64,000 bases of DNA from Symbiodinium natans (lineage: Eukaryota > Sar > Dinophyceae > Suessiales > Symbiodiniaceae), in NCBI GenBank assembly GCA_905221605.1, contig CAJNDS010001691.1:454417-518416 (forward strand). Direction: 5' to 3'. Under the pieces are notes generated by a model. That model had not been told where the DNA came from. It did no database searches and was given only the letters and a program-made list of their open reading frames with translations. A program made the translations under genes and the position numbers. Below, piece after piece: positions 32,636 to 42,910 of this stretch. Each line of letters starts with the position of its first letter. Positions within the stretch are counted from its first letter, which is position 1.

Positions 32636-33295
32636 CGGCCTGCCGGGAAGCGTTGCCCCGATCTCGGGGTCCAGCTGGACGGCGAGCAGCGTAAAAATCA
32701 GATACGACCTGGCTAACACGCAAGCCCGAGACAAAATGGGCGGCGTGGATTCTGCAAATATCTTGCAATCGTAGGGAAGGTTCATATTCAGAAGATCCAG
32801 AGATTCAGTGCTCTGAGTCCTTACGGATAAAGCCAAGATGCCTGCTGCCATGTTTCAGCTACACTTGCACGACGTGTTGCGAGCATTGGGAAGCTTGAAA
32901 GCAAAAGCCATGCTAGAATCATGCCCTACGCTTCGTCCCTTCGGCCATGGGCAACGAAAGCTAACACCTGAAAAGAGATCCCTGAACGCATTCCGCTGCA
33001 ATAGCCCATGCCTCTAACGTCGACCTGACAAAGCTAATCGGAAGGGACCTGCTGGCACGCGCGAGGTGGGAAGTGGAAGTTCCGTACGCCTTCACGCGGA
33101 TCCATTCGGCTCCATGTGGCTCCATGCGGCTTCAGTGGGTTTGGGGGGTAAGCCCGTCCTCAATGCATCCCCGAATTATGCTGCGTTTGCCCGTGACATG
33201 CGCTCTAATGCCCCGAGCTGTGCTCCGCTTAACCGCGACATACGTTCTAATTCATGCAACAAGAATACGGGCATCCAAGACAAGAAGGCTGCATC

Positions 33296-33585
33296 CGTTT
33301 CCTAAATTTCCTGAAAATTTTGGGTGTGTAAATTTTCGGGAAATTTAGGAAAGCGATGAAGCAAATTTTCCGGAAATTTAGGAATCGAGGCTTCAGGCTA
33401 CCCGGAACCAGAAATTTTCCAGAAATTTAGGGGAGCGAATCCGGCTTGCGGCCGTTGAAGAGGCCTAGCCTTTCAAAGGGCGCAGCCCAGGCCCCAAAAT
33501 TTCCCGGAAATTTTGGGTCCCGGGTAGGCCAAAGCGGCTTGCTCGCCGGGGTCCAGAAATTTCCGGAAAATTTTGGGGCTAGGGC
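33296..33585. repeat. Inverted AAATTTCCGGAAAATTT-type repeats
   Basis: At least six copies of a short palindromic motif built from GGAAATTTAGG and CCAAAATTTTCCGG occur, in alternating orientation (about 33301, 33330, 33365, 33408, 33495, 33552). They are spaced 30-80 bases apart, and each could form a small hairpin. Function unknown. Confidence 0.7.
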
Positions 33586-33604
33586 GCTCCGAGGCGTGAC
33601 GCAC

Positions 33605-34065
33605 TGCATAGGGCTTGTTTGACCGTAGCGTTTTATAGAGTAGATAAATATTCAGATTAAGAAAGAGATCTATATTTTCATCCTCAAAATTAATCTTTCT
33701 TAATCGAAATTTGAATCCAAATGGCGAGATCCTTATCCCTTTTCATATGAAGTCGAGCCGGAATAGATGATAAACCCAATAAATAAAAAAAAGATAATCC
33801 AATCGGCGTATGCGCCCACCACCACAACGAATTTGGTCGAGAGAAGAATGGAATCAGAAACAATCTAATGCCAACATTTTATCAAATTGTCTGCGCTATG
33901 TCAACACATTATCAAAATACCTACGCTGAGAAAAACCCTGACAGATACATGCGATTTCATGATGAAGCAATCAGGATCCACCGTTGAATCTAGGTATGAG
34001 GAAAATGGTGTGTATCCCCAAATAGACTTATATCGTTCTTTTAAGCCGTCCTGGTCCGTCCCGGC
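33605..34065. other. AT-rich island of foreign-looking composition
   Basis: This ~460-base stretch is far richer in A+T than its surroundings and lacks local repeats. It contains a 39-residue plus-strand ORF (33868-33987: MPTFYQIVCAMSTHY..., ending in TGA). On the minus strand a hydrophobic open segment is present near 33750-33830 (LSFFYLLGLSSIPARLHMKR). It ends exactly where the first long CCCTAAA array begins. Organelle-derived or transferred DNA is possible, but I could not identify a source. Confidence 0.4.
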
Positions 34066-34067
34066 TC

Positions 34068-34147
34068 AACCCTAAACCCTAAACCCTAAACCCTAAACCC
34101 TAAACCCTAGACCCTAGACCCTAGACCCTAAACCCCAAACCCTAAAC
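34068..34147 (+). repeat. CCCTAAA telomere-like array
   Basis: About 10 units, the first long array after the AT-rich island, with a few CCCTAGA variants. CCGGC-like sequence is found at both edges. Confidence 0.9.
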
Positions 34148-34246
34148 CGGCCCTTCCTGGAAGGCGGTCAGCCGCACTTCGACCTAGGCGGCAAGGTGTT
34201 TGGGGCTGAGGGTGTAGGGCTTTGGGGCTTAAGGTACTTGGGTTCG

Positions 34247-34314
34247 GGGTTTGGGGTTTAGGGTTTAGGGTTTGGGGTTTAGGGTTTGGGGTTTAGGGTT
34301 TAGGGTTTAGGGTT
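34247..34314 (+). repeat. TTTAGGG telomere-like array
   Basis: About 9 TTTAGGG/TTTGGGG units in the orientation opposite to the array at 34068-34147. The two are separated by about 100 bases, giving an inverted pair. Confidence 0.9.
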
Positions 34315-34429
34315 ATAGCTTGACAAGCCCCACCTGATCGATGGGACAGCGAGGCTTGCGTCCAGGTTCGCAGAGCCACCGATCGATGCATTTACGGTGA
34401 AAGACGTGCCTGCGAATTTAGGGTTTAGG

Positions 34430-34980
34430 TTTGAGGGTTTCGGGTTTATAGAAATTGTAGAGGGTTTGTGTCCGGAGTTTTGGTGGGCTTGGGGGGGTTT
34501 CAGCGGGTTTTGGCGGGTTTTGGTTTTTTTTGAATGAATACGATACAGGGTTTGAAGCTTTTTGGAGCCTTTTTGGATCTTCAATCTTCTCTGGGGGGGG
34601 GGGGGGGGGGGGCTCCTACCCTTTTGGGGGCTTCCTGAACCTTTCTTGGTGGGCATCCTGGTTTTTTTCTGGGGCCTCCTGGGGCCTCCCTCCTGAAGCC
34701 TTTTGGGTTGGGGGTTTTGGGGGGTTTTGCCGGGGTTTGCCGGGTTTTGTCTTTTGCTTTTTGAATGATATTTCTTTTTCCGGAGTTTTGGGGGGTTGTG
34801 CCAGGTTTTTGCCGGGTTTTTGCCGGGTCTTGTCTTTTTGCTTTTTGAATGACATTTCTTCTGCGATGGCTCTCCAGGCTTGGAGCAGCCGGATTTCGTT
34901 TTTGGTTTGCTTTTGCTGAAATCTTGCCTGAAAGCCATGTTTTGTCTGATGTTTTTGCATTGTGAAAGATGAAGGATTAT
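34430..34980. repeat. G/T-rich low-complexity block with poly-G run
   Basis: The plus strand is dominated by GGGTTTTGGCGGG-like sequence, with a run of about 19 G at about 34593-34612. Duplicated units (GCCGGGTTTT with CTTTTTGCTTTTTGAATGA) occur at about 34745 and 34835. Lys/Pro-rich open frames here are compositional artefacts. Confidence 0.6.
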
Positions 34981-35429
34981 GGTACCAGCTGCGCGCAATG
35001 AGACGCGTACAATTTCTGTTTATCCTGGCCTTGAGGGTTCAGGGTTTAGGGTGCAAGTGGATGCAAAAGCTCTGCAGCAAACGCGGAAGTGCTTCATGAA
35101 TACTACTTCGGACAAGTTGCATGCAAGGGAGTGTGCGTATCTTCGCCCCAACCTCCATATTCTCCAGGCCTGAATAGCTCCGCAAGTGGCTGGACGAATC
35201 AGCTGCATCAGTCCCTCTGAGCCCTCAAACTTCCAAAGCCCCACAAAGACTGCACTGAGGTCATACTTCTTATTTCGTCCACAACCCAAATTTCCATTTG
35301 CCTCTCTTACATCGGAATATTCGGTTGTCAGTTTGAGCACAAGAAACCCTAGACCCCAAACCCTAAACCCTCAATCAGGCTTTCGGGAAGAAGGGTCTGA
35401 GGCCACCAGGTGTCTCTAGCAGGTTTGGC

Positions 35430-35627
35430 GCAGCATCCTGAAGTGAGAGGCCTTGCGTACAGATTCTCTGGGCCTTGCTATCCGCACCCTCCCCTGTAAG
35501 AAAGGTGTCGCGGCCATGTTCGCAATTTCTGGCTCTCAAAACCAACTGACATCATTGGAGAGCCTGATTGGCAAACGAGTTTTCTCAACGAGGGTTTGAC
35601 TGTAGGTTGACGGGTGAAGTAACGAAT
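35430..35627 (-). CDS. Candidate exon
   Basis: A minus frame is open from the end of the array at 35628 to about 35450 (KPSLRKLVCQSGSP, then KLRTWPRHLSYRGG). It is in a phase compatible with the RING-like exon at 35658-35779 if the small TTTAGGG block between them is spliced out. Other frames are also open, so confidence is low. Confidence 0.2.
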
Positions 35628-35657
35628 CCCTAAACCCTAAACCCTAAACCCTAAACC

Positions 35658-35779
35658 CTGCAGATGGCTGCGTTCCGAGACGCAGATCATGCACTGAGCA
35701 ATGGTGCTGCCCGCGGTCACTTTCGACAAGGGGAGAGCTGCCACGAGGCTTTGAAGCAAGCACTTCTCCTCCAGGCACA
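35658..35779 (-). CDS. RING-type E3 ligase-like exon (first zinc ligands)
   Basis: The minus frame reads CLEEKCLLQSLVAALPLSKV, then AQCMICVSERSHLQ. The LPxSKV segment followed by a C-x2-C pair resembles the start of a RING finger in protist E3 ubiquitin ligases. The second half of the RING was not found with certainty. The exon lies directly after TIR element B1 and ends at CAGG|GTTTAGGG, where a TTTAGGG block supplies a GT donor. Confidence 0.32.
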
Positions 35780-35903
35780 CTTGGTAGCCCAGTAACCATA
35801 CTCTAACAAGGGCACCCTTTTTTTGGGGTTGGGTAATTTTTTTTAAGGGAAACCCAGAACCAACAAAAAAAAAGGGGGTAAAGGGTACCACTGGGCTAGC
35901 AAG
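35780..35903. mobile_element. TIR element, family B (copy B1)
   Basis: Ends are CTTGGTAGCCCAGTAACC and the inverted GGTACCACTGGGCTAGCAAG; length 124 bases. It lies between exons b and c of the RING-like gene. Using a GC donor a few bases outside it and the element's own CCAAG as acceptor joins the exons in frame. Confidence 0.8.
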
Positions 35904-35907
35904 GGGC

Positions 35908-35993
35908 AAGTGGTTCTCAAACTACACAAGGCCCTTGTGCCCTTTACCTTAAGGGCCTGTTCACTTCGGAGCCCTGCGCCGCTCTGACAACAC
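35908..35993 (-). CDS. Candidate exon b of the RING-like gene
   Basis: The minus frame is open (CCQSGAGLRSEQALKVKGTR, then LCSLRTT), in phase with exon a at 36060-36165 when the intervening TTTAGGG block is removed at GTTTAGGG...TTTAG. Its identity rests on this phase agreement only. Confidence 0.3.
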
Positions 35994-36059
35994 CCCTAAA
36001 CACTAAACCCTAAACCCTAAACCCTGAACCCTGAACCCTAAACCCTAAACTCCATGAGC
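35993..36059 (+). repeat. CCCTAAA array at an exon junction
   Basis: About 7 units. On the gene strand (minus) it reads TTTAGGG, starts with GTTTAGGG directly after the codon GGA, and ends TTTAG before an open frame of the same phase. The array itself thus carries a possible GT donor and AG acceptor. Confidence 0.85.
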
Positions 36060-36165
36060 CTCCGCCCTGGCAGCTCCACCCCCGGCGTTCTCGTCCAACT
36101 GCAGAAGCAGTTCATAGTCCTCGGCCGTGAAGTCGCCACCCTTGGCTGAGGAATCGTGGCATTGT
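36060..36165 (-). CDS. RING-type E3 ligase-like exon a (EDYELLLQLDE)
   Basis: Reads GGDFTAEDYELLLQLDENAG after a TCCTCAG acceptor (about 36144-36150). The EDYELLL-LDE motif precedes the RING in a group of protist E3 ubiquitin ligases, which supports the assignment of the C-x2-C exon downstream. A stop-free frame leads into GTTTAGGG at the left edge. Confidence 0.4.
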
Positions 36166-36243
36166 TTAGGGTTTAGGGTTCAGGGTTCAGGGTTCAGGGA
36201 TTGGGTTCAGGGTTCCGGGTTTGGAGTTCAGGGTTCAGGGCTT
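36166..36243 (+). repeat. TTTAGGG/GGTTCAGGG array
   Basis: Degenerate telomere-like units (TTTAGGG, TTCAGGG) immediately outside exon a, in the opposite orientation to the array at 35993-36059. Confidence 0.85.
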
Positions 36244-36268
36244 AGTCGTTAGTCGATTTGGGACTCTC

Positions 36269-36380
36269 GGTTGCCCAGGAACCTAGGATTACCAAGGGTG
36301 CCCTTTTGCTGCTTCAAGGTGTTTAGAAGGGAACCTAAACCGCCCAAAAAAGGGAATACGGACACTACTGGGCATCCTAG
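36269..36380. mobile_element. TIR element, family A (copy A1)
   Basis: Ends are GGTTGCCCAGGAACCTAGG and inverted ACTACTGGGCATCCTAG; 112 bases. GGACT occurs just left (36261-36265) and AGGACT just right (36379-36384), consistent with a short target duplication. A minus-strand open frame (CAGTLTPMPGSAGEPQ) ends at its right edge. Confidence 0.8.
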
Positions 36381-36799
36381 GACTTGGGGCTCACCAGCTG
36401 AACCAGGCATAGGGGTCAACGTCCCAGCACATCGGCGCCTGTCGTGCAAAGCTAAGAGTTTCAGTTAGCCCGCATTTGCTGTGCCATTATGGTGTTCGCC
36501 GCGGGCACGAAGTGATACTCTTACAAGCCTGCAAAAAGAGAAAGAAAACCAACAACAAACACGAAGGAAGAAACAATAAAGGGCACACAACGCATAATTG
36601 TGCGCTCCAAAGATTGCCCAAAAAGACTGTGAAGCTTCAGAGGTCTTTTGGCCCTTTGCTTTATTTCCTTCCCTTTCTTTCGCTTTTTCTCAGCTCACGC
36701 GCTCACTTCGTTCACTTGTATCTTTGTATCTGTTGAGAGTGAAGGAGGCGAAACAATGACAATAAAGGGAATTCGACTGTTCACCCCTGTAATAATACT

Positions 36800-37054
36800 C
36801 AGGTTTTAACTATCAACTAGATATGAAACAGGTTTGGAGGAAGCATTCCTAAGAACTAGATTCCTGCGAACGGGTAGACCAAGGTATCAGAGTTCGGGTC
36901 TCAAGGTGCGACAGGGAGAGTGTGTTTTAGCCTTCAATCCCAATGTTACAACTAGACTCATGTGGAAGATACAGAGAAGGGAGTGTGTGGTGAGGAAGAA
37001 AAAAGTGCGAGAGATGAATGGCACGTCCGAAATCCGAATTATTCTTTGCGATTA
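36800..37054 (+). CDS. Candidate plus-strand exon
   Basis: Plus-strand frame from an ATG at about 36822 to TAA at about 37053 (LRTGRPRYQSSGLKVRQGEC, VRKKKVREMNGTSEIRIILCD). Charged, balanced composition, but no recognised family. Confidence 0.25.
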
Positions 37055-37099
37055 AGGGTCTTTGGGGCATTAAGTCGGCTTCGAAAGGCTTTTGTCATG

Positions 37100-37580
37100 C
37101 ACGCTTGCGCTAAACCCTGAAACCGTAAACGCCTCAAACCCGCAAAGGCCCAAACCCAAAAACGCCGAAAACCCATCCCTGAAGCCCTGAAAACCGAAAA
37201 CCCTCAACCCTGAAAACCCATACAAAATCAGAACAAAAAACCCCGATGCTGACCCCAAACCCTCGCTGAAACCCTAAACCCTGAAACTTTAAGACTCTAA
37301 ACACCTAAAACCCTAAAACTCTAAACACCTAAAACCCTACATGCCTAAAACCCTAAAACCCTAAAACCCTACTACCCTGAAACCTTAAGACCCTGAAACC
37401 CTAAAACGCCTAAAACCCTGATACCCAAGAACCCGAAAACCCAAAAACCCTAGAACACTAAAACCCTGAAACCCTGAAACCCTAAGACCCGAAAACGCCT
37501 AAACCCTAGAACCCTAAAACCCGAAAACCCTAGTACTCGAAAACCCGAAAACCCGAAAACCCTAAACCCTAAACCCTAAA
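37100..37580 (+). repeat. Degenerate CCCTAAAA/CCCTGAAA array, ~480 bp
   Basis: Telomere-like units of 7, 8 and more bases (AACCCTGAAA, ACACCTAAAA) are heavily mutated, unlike the clean arrays elsewhere. This is probably the oldest such block in the window. Confidence 0.85.
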
Positions 37581-37676
37581 GTGCGGGCAGGAGGCGTTCT
37601 GCAAACGCGCTTGGAGTTGGCTCTGCAGTCGCTGTCGGCCACCGCTGCTTGAAGGACCACCTACCAGGAAAGGGCT

Positions 37677-37800
37677 TGGGGTTTTGGGCTTGGGGTTTAG
37701 GGTTTAGGGTTTAGGGTTTAGGGCTTGGGGTTTAGGGCTTAGCAACTTTGGGGTTTCGAGTCTGGCGATCTTTGTGGGGGGGGGGGGGGGGGGTGTGGGG
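37677..37800 (+). repeat. TTTAGGG array and poly-G run
   Basis: Several TTTAGGG/CTTGGGG units (37677-37745), followed by about 18 G at 37775-37793. Confidence 0.85.
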
Positions 37801-38308
37801 GTTTATAGGATTGGGGTTGAGGGCTTCAAGGCTTTGGGGAGGCTTTCGAAGACTGAGACTGAGCGTCGTTGCCTTCTAGGACGTTTAGGAGTTAGCGTTC
37901 AGAGTTCAGGGGTTTGCTTCCCAATTCACCACTGGGTTTTTGAGGCTTGGGGTTTAGGCTTAGACGTGGGTTTGTAACTAAGGGTTTGGGGCTGAGGGTC
38001 CTCCTCGTCACATGCGTGGATGCATTTCTCGAAAAGGGGCGTGCAGCCACTGCAGGCCCGACTTAGAGTTCATTCTGCCGACATTGACAGAAGCGCCTTA
38101 TTCCGGCACTTTTTCCGGAATCCTGCGAAAGCAACAACAGCAAACGACAAGGCACCCCAGAACCCAAAAGCCTGTGGCCCAAGACGCCCAGAGCCCTTCC
38201 ACGCAAGGGGCCCAAAATTTGTGCTGTCTACACAAACTCTTTTTTGTACAACACGATAAAGGCATATGTATGCCTCTGGTACGACTCTGCCAAGGGATAA
38301 GGCCCTAC

Positions 38309-38466
38309 CCGCCTGAAAACCCTAAACCCTAAACCCTAAACCCTAAACCCTAAACCCTAAACCCTAAACCCTAAGCCCTAAGCCCTAAGCCCTAAGCCCT
38401 AAGCCCTAAGCCCTAAGCCCTAAGCCCTAAACCCTAAACCCTAAACCCTAAACCCTAAAACAAAAC
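38309..38466 (+). repeat. CCCTAAA/CCCTAAG array flanked by an 8-bp direct repeat
   Basis: About 20 units: first CCCTAAA, then nine or so CCCTAAG, then CCCTAAA again, with non-repeat edges (CCGCCTGAAA at left, AACAAAAC at right). GGCCCTAC lies immediately on both sides (38301-38308 and 38467-38474), like a target-site duplication. Confidence 0.9.
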
Positions 38467-39239
38467 GGCCCTACACACCAAAAGGTCCGCCTCCACCTCT
38501 GCGAGATCCGGAGGCCCGCTCCGGAGCGGGAGCCTGTGCCCAAGGTTTCAACACTGAAAACCCTATAAACCCTACAAACCCCATAGAGCCTACAAGGCTC
38601 TTTAAACCCCACAAACCCTATACACTCTGCAAAACCCCATAAAAAAAACAGTATAAAACACGATAAACCGGGCAAATCCTGAACCGATTTCGACTCCAGG
38701 ATTCATACAGGGGCTTTTGGGTCTGAAAAAGGGGAGTCCGACCGACCGGATCAAAAGCCTGGAGCACCCTGCTATCTCAAAAAAATGCCTGGGCCTTAAA
38801 CAGGGTTGCTGTTGAGCCAACATATCCTAGGCCGTAAGCTTGCGAGCATCAGGGCCGCTCTTCAAAGAAATTCCCGGAGCTGTCTTCCTTCCTTCCGAAA
38901 GAATGCACAACCTTAAGTCATGTTCGGATCCCTTTCGCACAACCCTAAACCCTAAACCCTAAACCCTAATCTACGGAACAGTCCTTCAATGTGCCTAATC
39001 TTGGAGCGTTGGGCTCTCCGGGTTGGATGGTGTTTCTTTCTTGCCAGTATCCCCACAAGGACGCCTGATATACGCACTCGCCAATACCAGCACTATACCT
39101 AAACCCTAAACCCTAAACCCCAAAGCCTAAAGCCTAAAGCCTAAAGCCTAAACCCTAAAGACCCTATGTTTCATAAACATATCCACGAAGATTCCTCTGG
39201 GCCCCTCGGAGACTGGAACCCGGGATCTACTATACTATC

Positions 39240-39512
39240 ATTGTAAATGTACCAACAACAAGAACCAATGCTAATACATAGAGGCCAGTTGTCGAAATTG
39301 TGGCCCCTTGCTGCACGGGTCATTGCAATGTCGCGGCCCGTCATGATGGGATCCCCCACAAAAAATATGACTGAGAGTATGCTGGGTACGGACTGTAAAA
39401 CTCCTTTGACACAAAAAACGGCGCCTAAACAAGAAACATATTCAGATGTTAAACATCAAGAAAGCCAACCCAGTTGCTGGCTCCCCGAAATCGACTTTGC
39501 ACCTTTACTACT
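39240..39512 (+). CDS. Candidate plus-strand exon
   Basis: Open frame (SKLWPLAARVIAMSRPVMMG, then SWPEIDFAPLLL-type end). It stops where TIR element I begins. Composition is protein-like; no family recognised. Confidence 0.25.
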
Positions 39513-39686
39513 AGTTGCTTAAGAAACCCGAAAACCCAAAACCCAAAACCCAAAACCCTAAACCCTAAACCCTAAACCCTAAACCCTAAACCCTAAATAA
39601 AGATATTCTTCCTTCTCAAGGGTAATGGAGGGATAATTACTTTTCATAATCCTTGTGGGGTTCCTAAGCAAGCAACTAGTTGTTAG
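39510..39686. mobile_element. TIR element (family I) carrying an internal CCCTAAA array
   Basis: Inverted ends ACTAGTTGCTTAAGAAACCC (left) and GGGGTTCCTAAGCAAGCAAC then TAGT (right). Inside are about eight CCCTAAA/CCCAAAA units (39537-39597) and AAAGATATTCTTCCTTCTC. A telomere-like array is thus cargo within a TIR element. Confidence 0.7.
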
Positions 39687-39689
39687 GCT

Positions 39690-39785
39690 TCCTGAACCCG
39701 CCAGCGCCACACTCGCCTCCTGAAAACCTCCCGCCGCGAAAAAATGTAGCTCATGAGGAAGCAGATCGCCGCCAGCTGCCTGATA
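39690..39785 (-). CDS. Candidate exon with hydrophobic helix
   Basis: The minus frame reads RQLAAICFLMSYIFSRREVF and RRRVWRWRV between an array and a TIR element. It looks like a membrane helix followed by a basic stretch. Family unknown. Confidence 0.28.
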
Positions 39786-40014
39786 TTTAGGCTTTAGGGT
39801 TTAGGGCTTCGGGTTTCGGGTTTAGGGTGCCGTAAGGATAAGGAGCTTCGCGGCACCGGGGACCCAGGATGCATGGGGAGACTTTTAAACCGTGAAACCC
39901 TAAACCCGAAACCCTAAACCTGTAGCTTGGCAAGGCAAGTCGCGGGCAGCTCGTCAATCGCCGACATGGCTGCCGACCTGGTGACACTTGATGGCAAGTG
40001 AGACATGGGAGGGC

Positions 40015-40120
40015 CTGGCAGCCCAGTAACCATATCAGGGCACCCTTTTTTGGGCTGTGCACACTTTAGAAGGGAACCTTGAACCAAAAAAAAGGGAAAA
40101 GGGTGTCACTGGGCTACCAG
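40015..40120. mobile_element. TIR element, family B (copy B2)
   Basis: Ends CTGGCAGCCCAGTAACC and inverted GTGTCACTGGGCTACCAG. Minus-strand open frames abut both sides: right REDVQFDPCLDAAARQVCLQ, left LPCLTCHQVSPGRQ. Cutting at GTAGCCC and CTGCCAG keeps them open. This is an intron-like position. Confidence 0.78.
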
Positions 40121-40215
40121 CGGCAACCAAGGAGGGGGCTGCAGACAGACCTGCCTGGCGGCAGCGTCCAGGCAAGGGTCGAACTGCACATCTTCCCGGC
40201 CTGTGCGTTCTTGCG
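40121..40215 (-). CDS. Candidate exon next to TIR element B2
   Basis: The minus frame REDVQFDPCLDAAARQVCLQ is open to the element boundary. No domain recognised. Confidence 0.28.
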
Positions 40216-40685
40216 GCTTCGGGCTTGGTATGTTTTGCAGAAGCCTAGGGCCTAGGGTTCCCTCACACCCTCGCCAGCCTGCAAAGGGTTGCCTGGACAG
40301 CCCACGGATCAGCGGTAGGCACGCCTCGGATCCCCAACTCCTCTCTCCCCTAGCCGGACTGAGCCCCCGAAAACCAGGCCCAGAGACGGAACTGAAGTGC
40401 CAGCGTGGTGCTGGATGGGCTGGATGTGCACGCTGCCTGAAGATGCGCGGGGCACGCTATGTGATGCCTAGCCGCTCGGCCTTATGGTGCGGACCAAGTG
40501 GCAGATCCCTCCTGCACCAGATCATCAGGCGTCCCGGCAGTATGTCAGAATGACAGCCGCGGCAAAGCGTGGGGCAGGCGGCGCGCGTCGCGGCCTAAGG
40601 TCATAGACTCAAGGGCTTCCAAAGCCATCTTCCAATGCTTCAACGCGACTCCTGAATGCCTTGATTAGGCAAGATGCTTTAAAGT

Positions 40686-40798
40686 CTAGGTTGCCCGGTA
40701 ACCTAGGATTAAAAAGGGTGCCTGTTCTGACTAAAGGTGCTTAGAAGGGAACCTAAACCCGTCCAAAAATGGAATAAGGGCACTGCTGGGCATCCTAG
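40686..40798. mobile_element. TIR element, family A (copy A2)
   Basis: CTAGGTTGCCCGGTAACC at left, inverted CTGCTGGGCATCCTAG at right; 113 bases. Its interior (AAGGGAACCTAAACC, GGAATAAGGGCAC) is shared with A1 and A3. Confidence 0.8.
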
Positions 40799-41486
40799 AA
40801 TTGCAACAGGAATCATGATATAGGGGATTCCGCAATTAGGGGTATCTTAGCGGTGTCCTTATTATAAGAGAATCCTACTGTTTGGGGGCCATGTTCGTAA
40901 ACTCCCATATCATTCTAAGGAATGATCCCAGAATCAGGGCACATACTGGAGTTTCTGAAAACTGCAGCCCAAAGGCGAACCGGTGTGCCCCCCGGGGGCC
41001 ACTCTGCTGGTCGACCGATTGAGCCAGTGCCTGTTAGGTTTTTGTTGACCAACAGGGCTTAGGGGCGTTTTTGGGTTTAGGGTTTAGGGTTTAGGGTTTA
41101 GGGTTTTTTGGGGCCTCTACTAAACAGAGCCATTTATGGTCTTTCGGGGATTTGGGCTTAGGACAGGTGCTATCAACGCCAGGCATCTGAAGCCAACGCA
41201 CCGCCGTTCGAGGCGGCGGAGATCAGCGCACGATCCACGGGTGACGCGCGCCAGCCTCCAGCAACGCACGGCCTCGCAGGCTCGCAGGTTCCCAAACCGG
41301 TTGGAATCCTAAACCTTAAGCCCTAAATTCTAAACCCCAAACCATAAACCCTAAACCCTAAACCCTACACCCTACACCCTAAACCCTACACTGCGCAACG
41401 ATTGGCAAGAACTACTTGACCGCAACTGCCCAGCTTACCAGAAACAGCCTGCTAGCCCCTTAAGAGATCGGAACGAGGGCCTGAAC

Positions 41487-41612
41487 CCCCTAAACCCTAA
41501 ACCCTAAACCCTAAACCCTAAACCCTAAACCCTAAACCCTAAACCCTAAACCCTAAACCCTAAACCCTAAACCCTAAACCCTAAACCCTAAACCCTAAGC
41601 CCTACACCCTTT
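41487..41612 (+). repeat. CCCTAAA array, ~17 perfect units
   Basis: One of the cleanest arrays, ending in CCCTAAG and CCCTACA variants. No direct repeat seen at its edges. Confidence 0.95.
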
Positions 41613-42329
41613 GCCGGTATTCCAGGCTAACTCAGCACTGCCCCCCAGCGGGTGTTTAGGCTTCAGAGGGTTTAGGGCTTAGTATTTATTAGGGTTTGGG
41701 CTTCGGGGCTTAAGGATAGTAGGGGTTCAAGGGCTGAGATTCGAGCCAGTAAGCTTTGAAACGTTCGGGGTTTAGGCTAACGTCGGAGGTTTCATATAGG
41801 TTTAGGGTACTACGACCTATCAGGATGTGCCAGCAATTTCTGGACACTTCCATTGAGAACCTCACAGTCCACCCCCGACTTAGAATTCGGGAAAGTCGAT
41901 GGAGGGTTGCTCACAGTTGTGGGGCCTTTTTTGCTTTGGGGGGGGCAGGGGGTTCGGGTTTAGGGCTTAGGTATCCTTATAAGTCTATGAGAGAAGTATG
42001 CCCATGGTATTGATCAACTCTCATAGTGTCTCCCAAGTAGGGGGACCCCTGTTGAATTACCCAAGAATACTCCACTGCTTTTTTCCAACCCTGAACCCCT
42101 AAACCCCAAACCGAGCAGGGTTACTCGCCCACCCCCCCCCCCTCCCTCCCAGGTGCCCAAAAAAACTTCCCCCCCGTGCGCTCCCAGAATCGGCCTGGGA
42201 AGCGCACCCAGAAACTCGGGGGGCAGCATCCCGGCAAGAACAGCTTCCTGGAGGGCTTGTTGTGTTTTCGGTTTAGGGTTTAGGGGTTTAGGGTTCGGGG
42301 TTTAGGGTGCCTTTTACAAACCTGGGCTT

Positions 42330-42800
42330 AGCATTTAGGGGTTTTGGGTTCCAACAACCTGTTGGGATTTGGGAGACCCCCTGGAGTGTCGGGATCTTCA
42401 CCTGCCTGACACTTCCAAGCACCAAATGGGGTTTCTACAACCCTAAGGACGCAAGAACGAGGTCCCTCCAAGTATAGACGGAAGGCCTTCAAACACAAAA
42501 AACGTTGCTTCGTCTCCTCCAGCACGGGCAGCGCAGCAGGCGGTGGACGAGTTGATGCAAAGCTTCGGGGCAGGGCTCGGGGACGGGCTGGAGAGGGACG
42601 CTCCCTGGGACGATCTCCAGTGACTCCGGCGTCAAGTAACACCAAGTCTTGCTCTTCCGGCTCCTCCCTTTCCGTCAGCGGGCGAACGGAATCCGCGCTA
42701 ACCTGTTGGCTCCCCCTCGCCTCACTCGCTGGCCTTGCTCGGTTTGGTGCTGGCTCCGTCGGCCACTGGAAGCGGCTGCCCAGGCGGGCGCCTGGGCGCG
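42330..42800 (-). CDS. Candidate exon, disordered protein
   Basis: Open minus frame of about 150 codons, Pro/Arg/Glu-rich (RPLTEREEPEEQDLVLLDAG), then ETKQRFLCLKAFRLYLEGPR and CVLRVVETPFGAWKCQAG. The C-terminal third looks globular. Family unknown. A hairpin TIR element begins about 110 bases upstream. Confidence 0.35.
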
Positions 42801-42910
42801 GGTGACTTGGAGGAGAGGTCTCCTCTGACAAGTCGATGCAGCCTGCGGCATTGGCATGTGACCTGCGGTCAAGCGGGCAAGCTTGAGCGCTTCATGTCTC
42901 TCTCACACTC

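Noticed and set aside
34300-34998. Lys/Pro-rich minus-strand ORF of 232 codons
   Set aside because: It reads through G/T-rich low-complexity DNA and a poly-G run; no domain and no conserved pattern.
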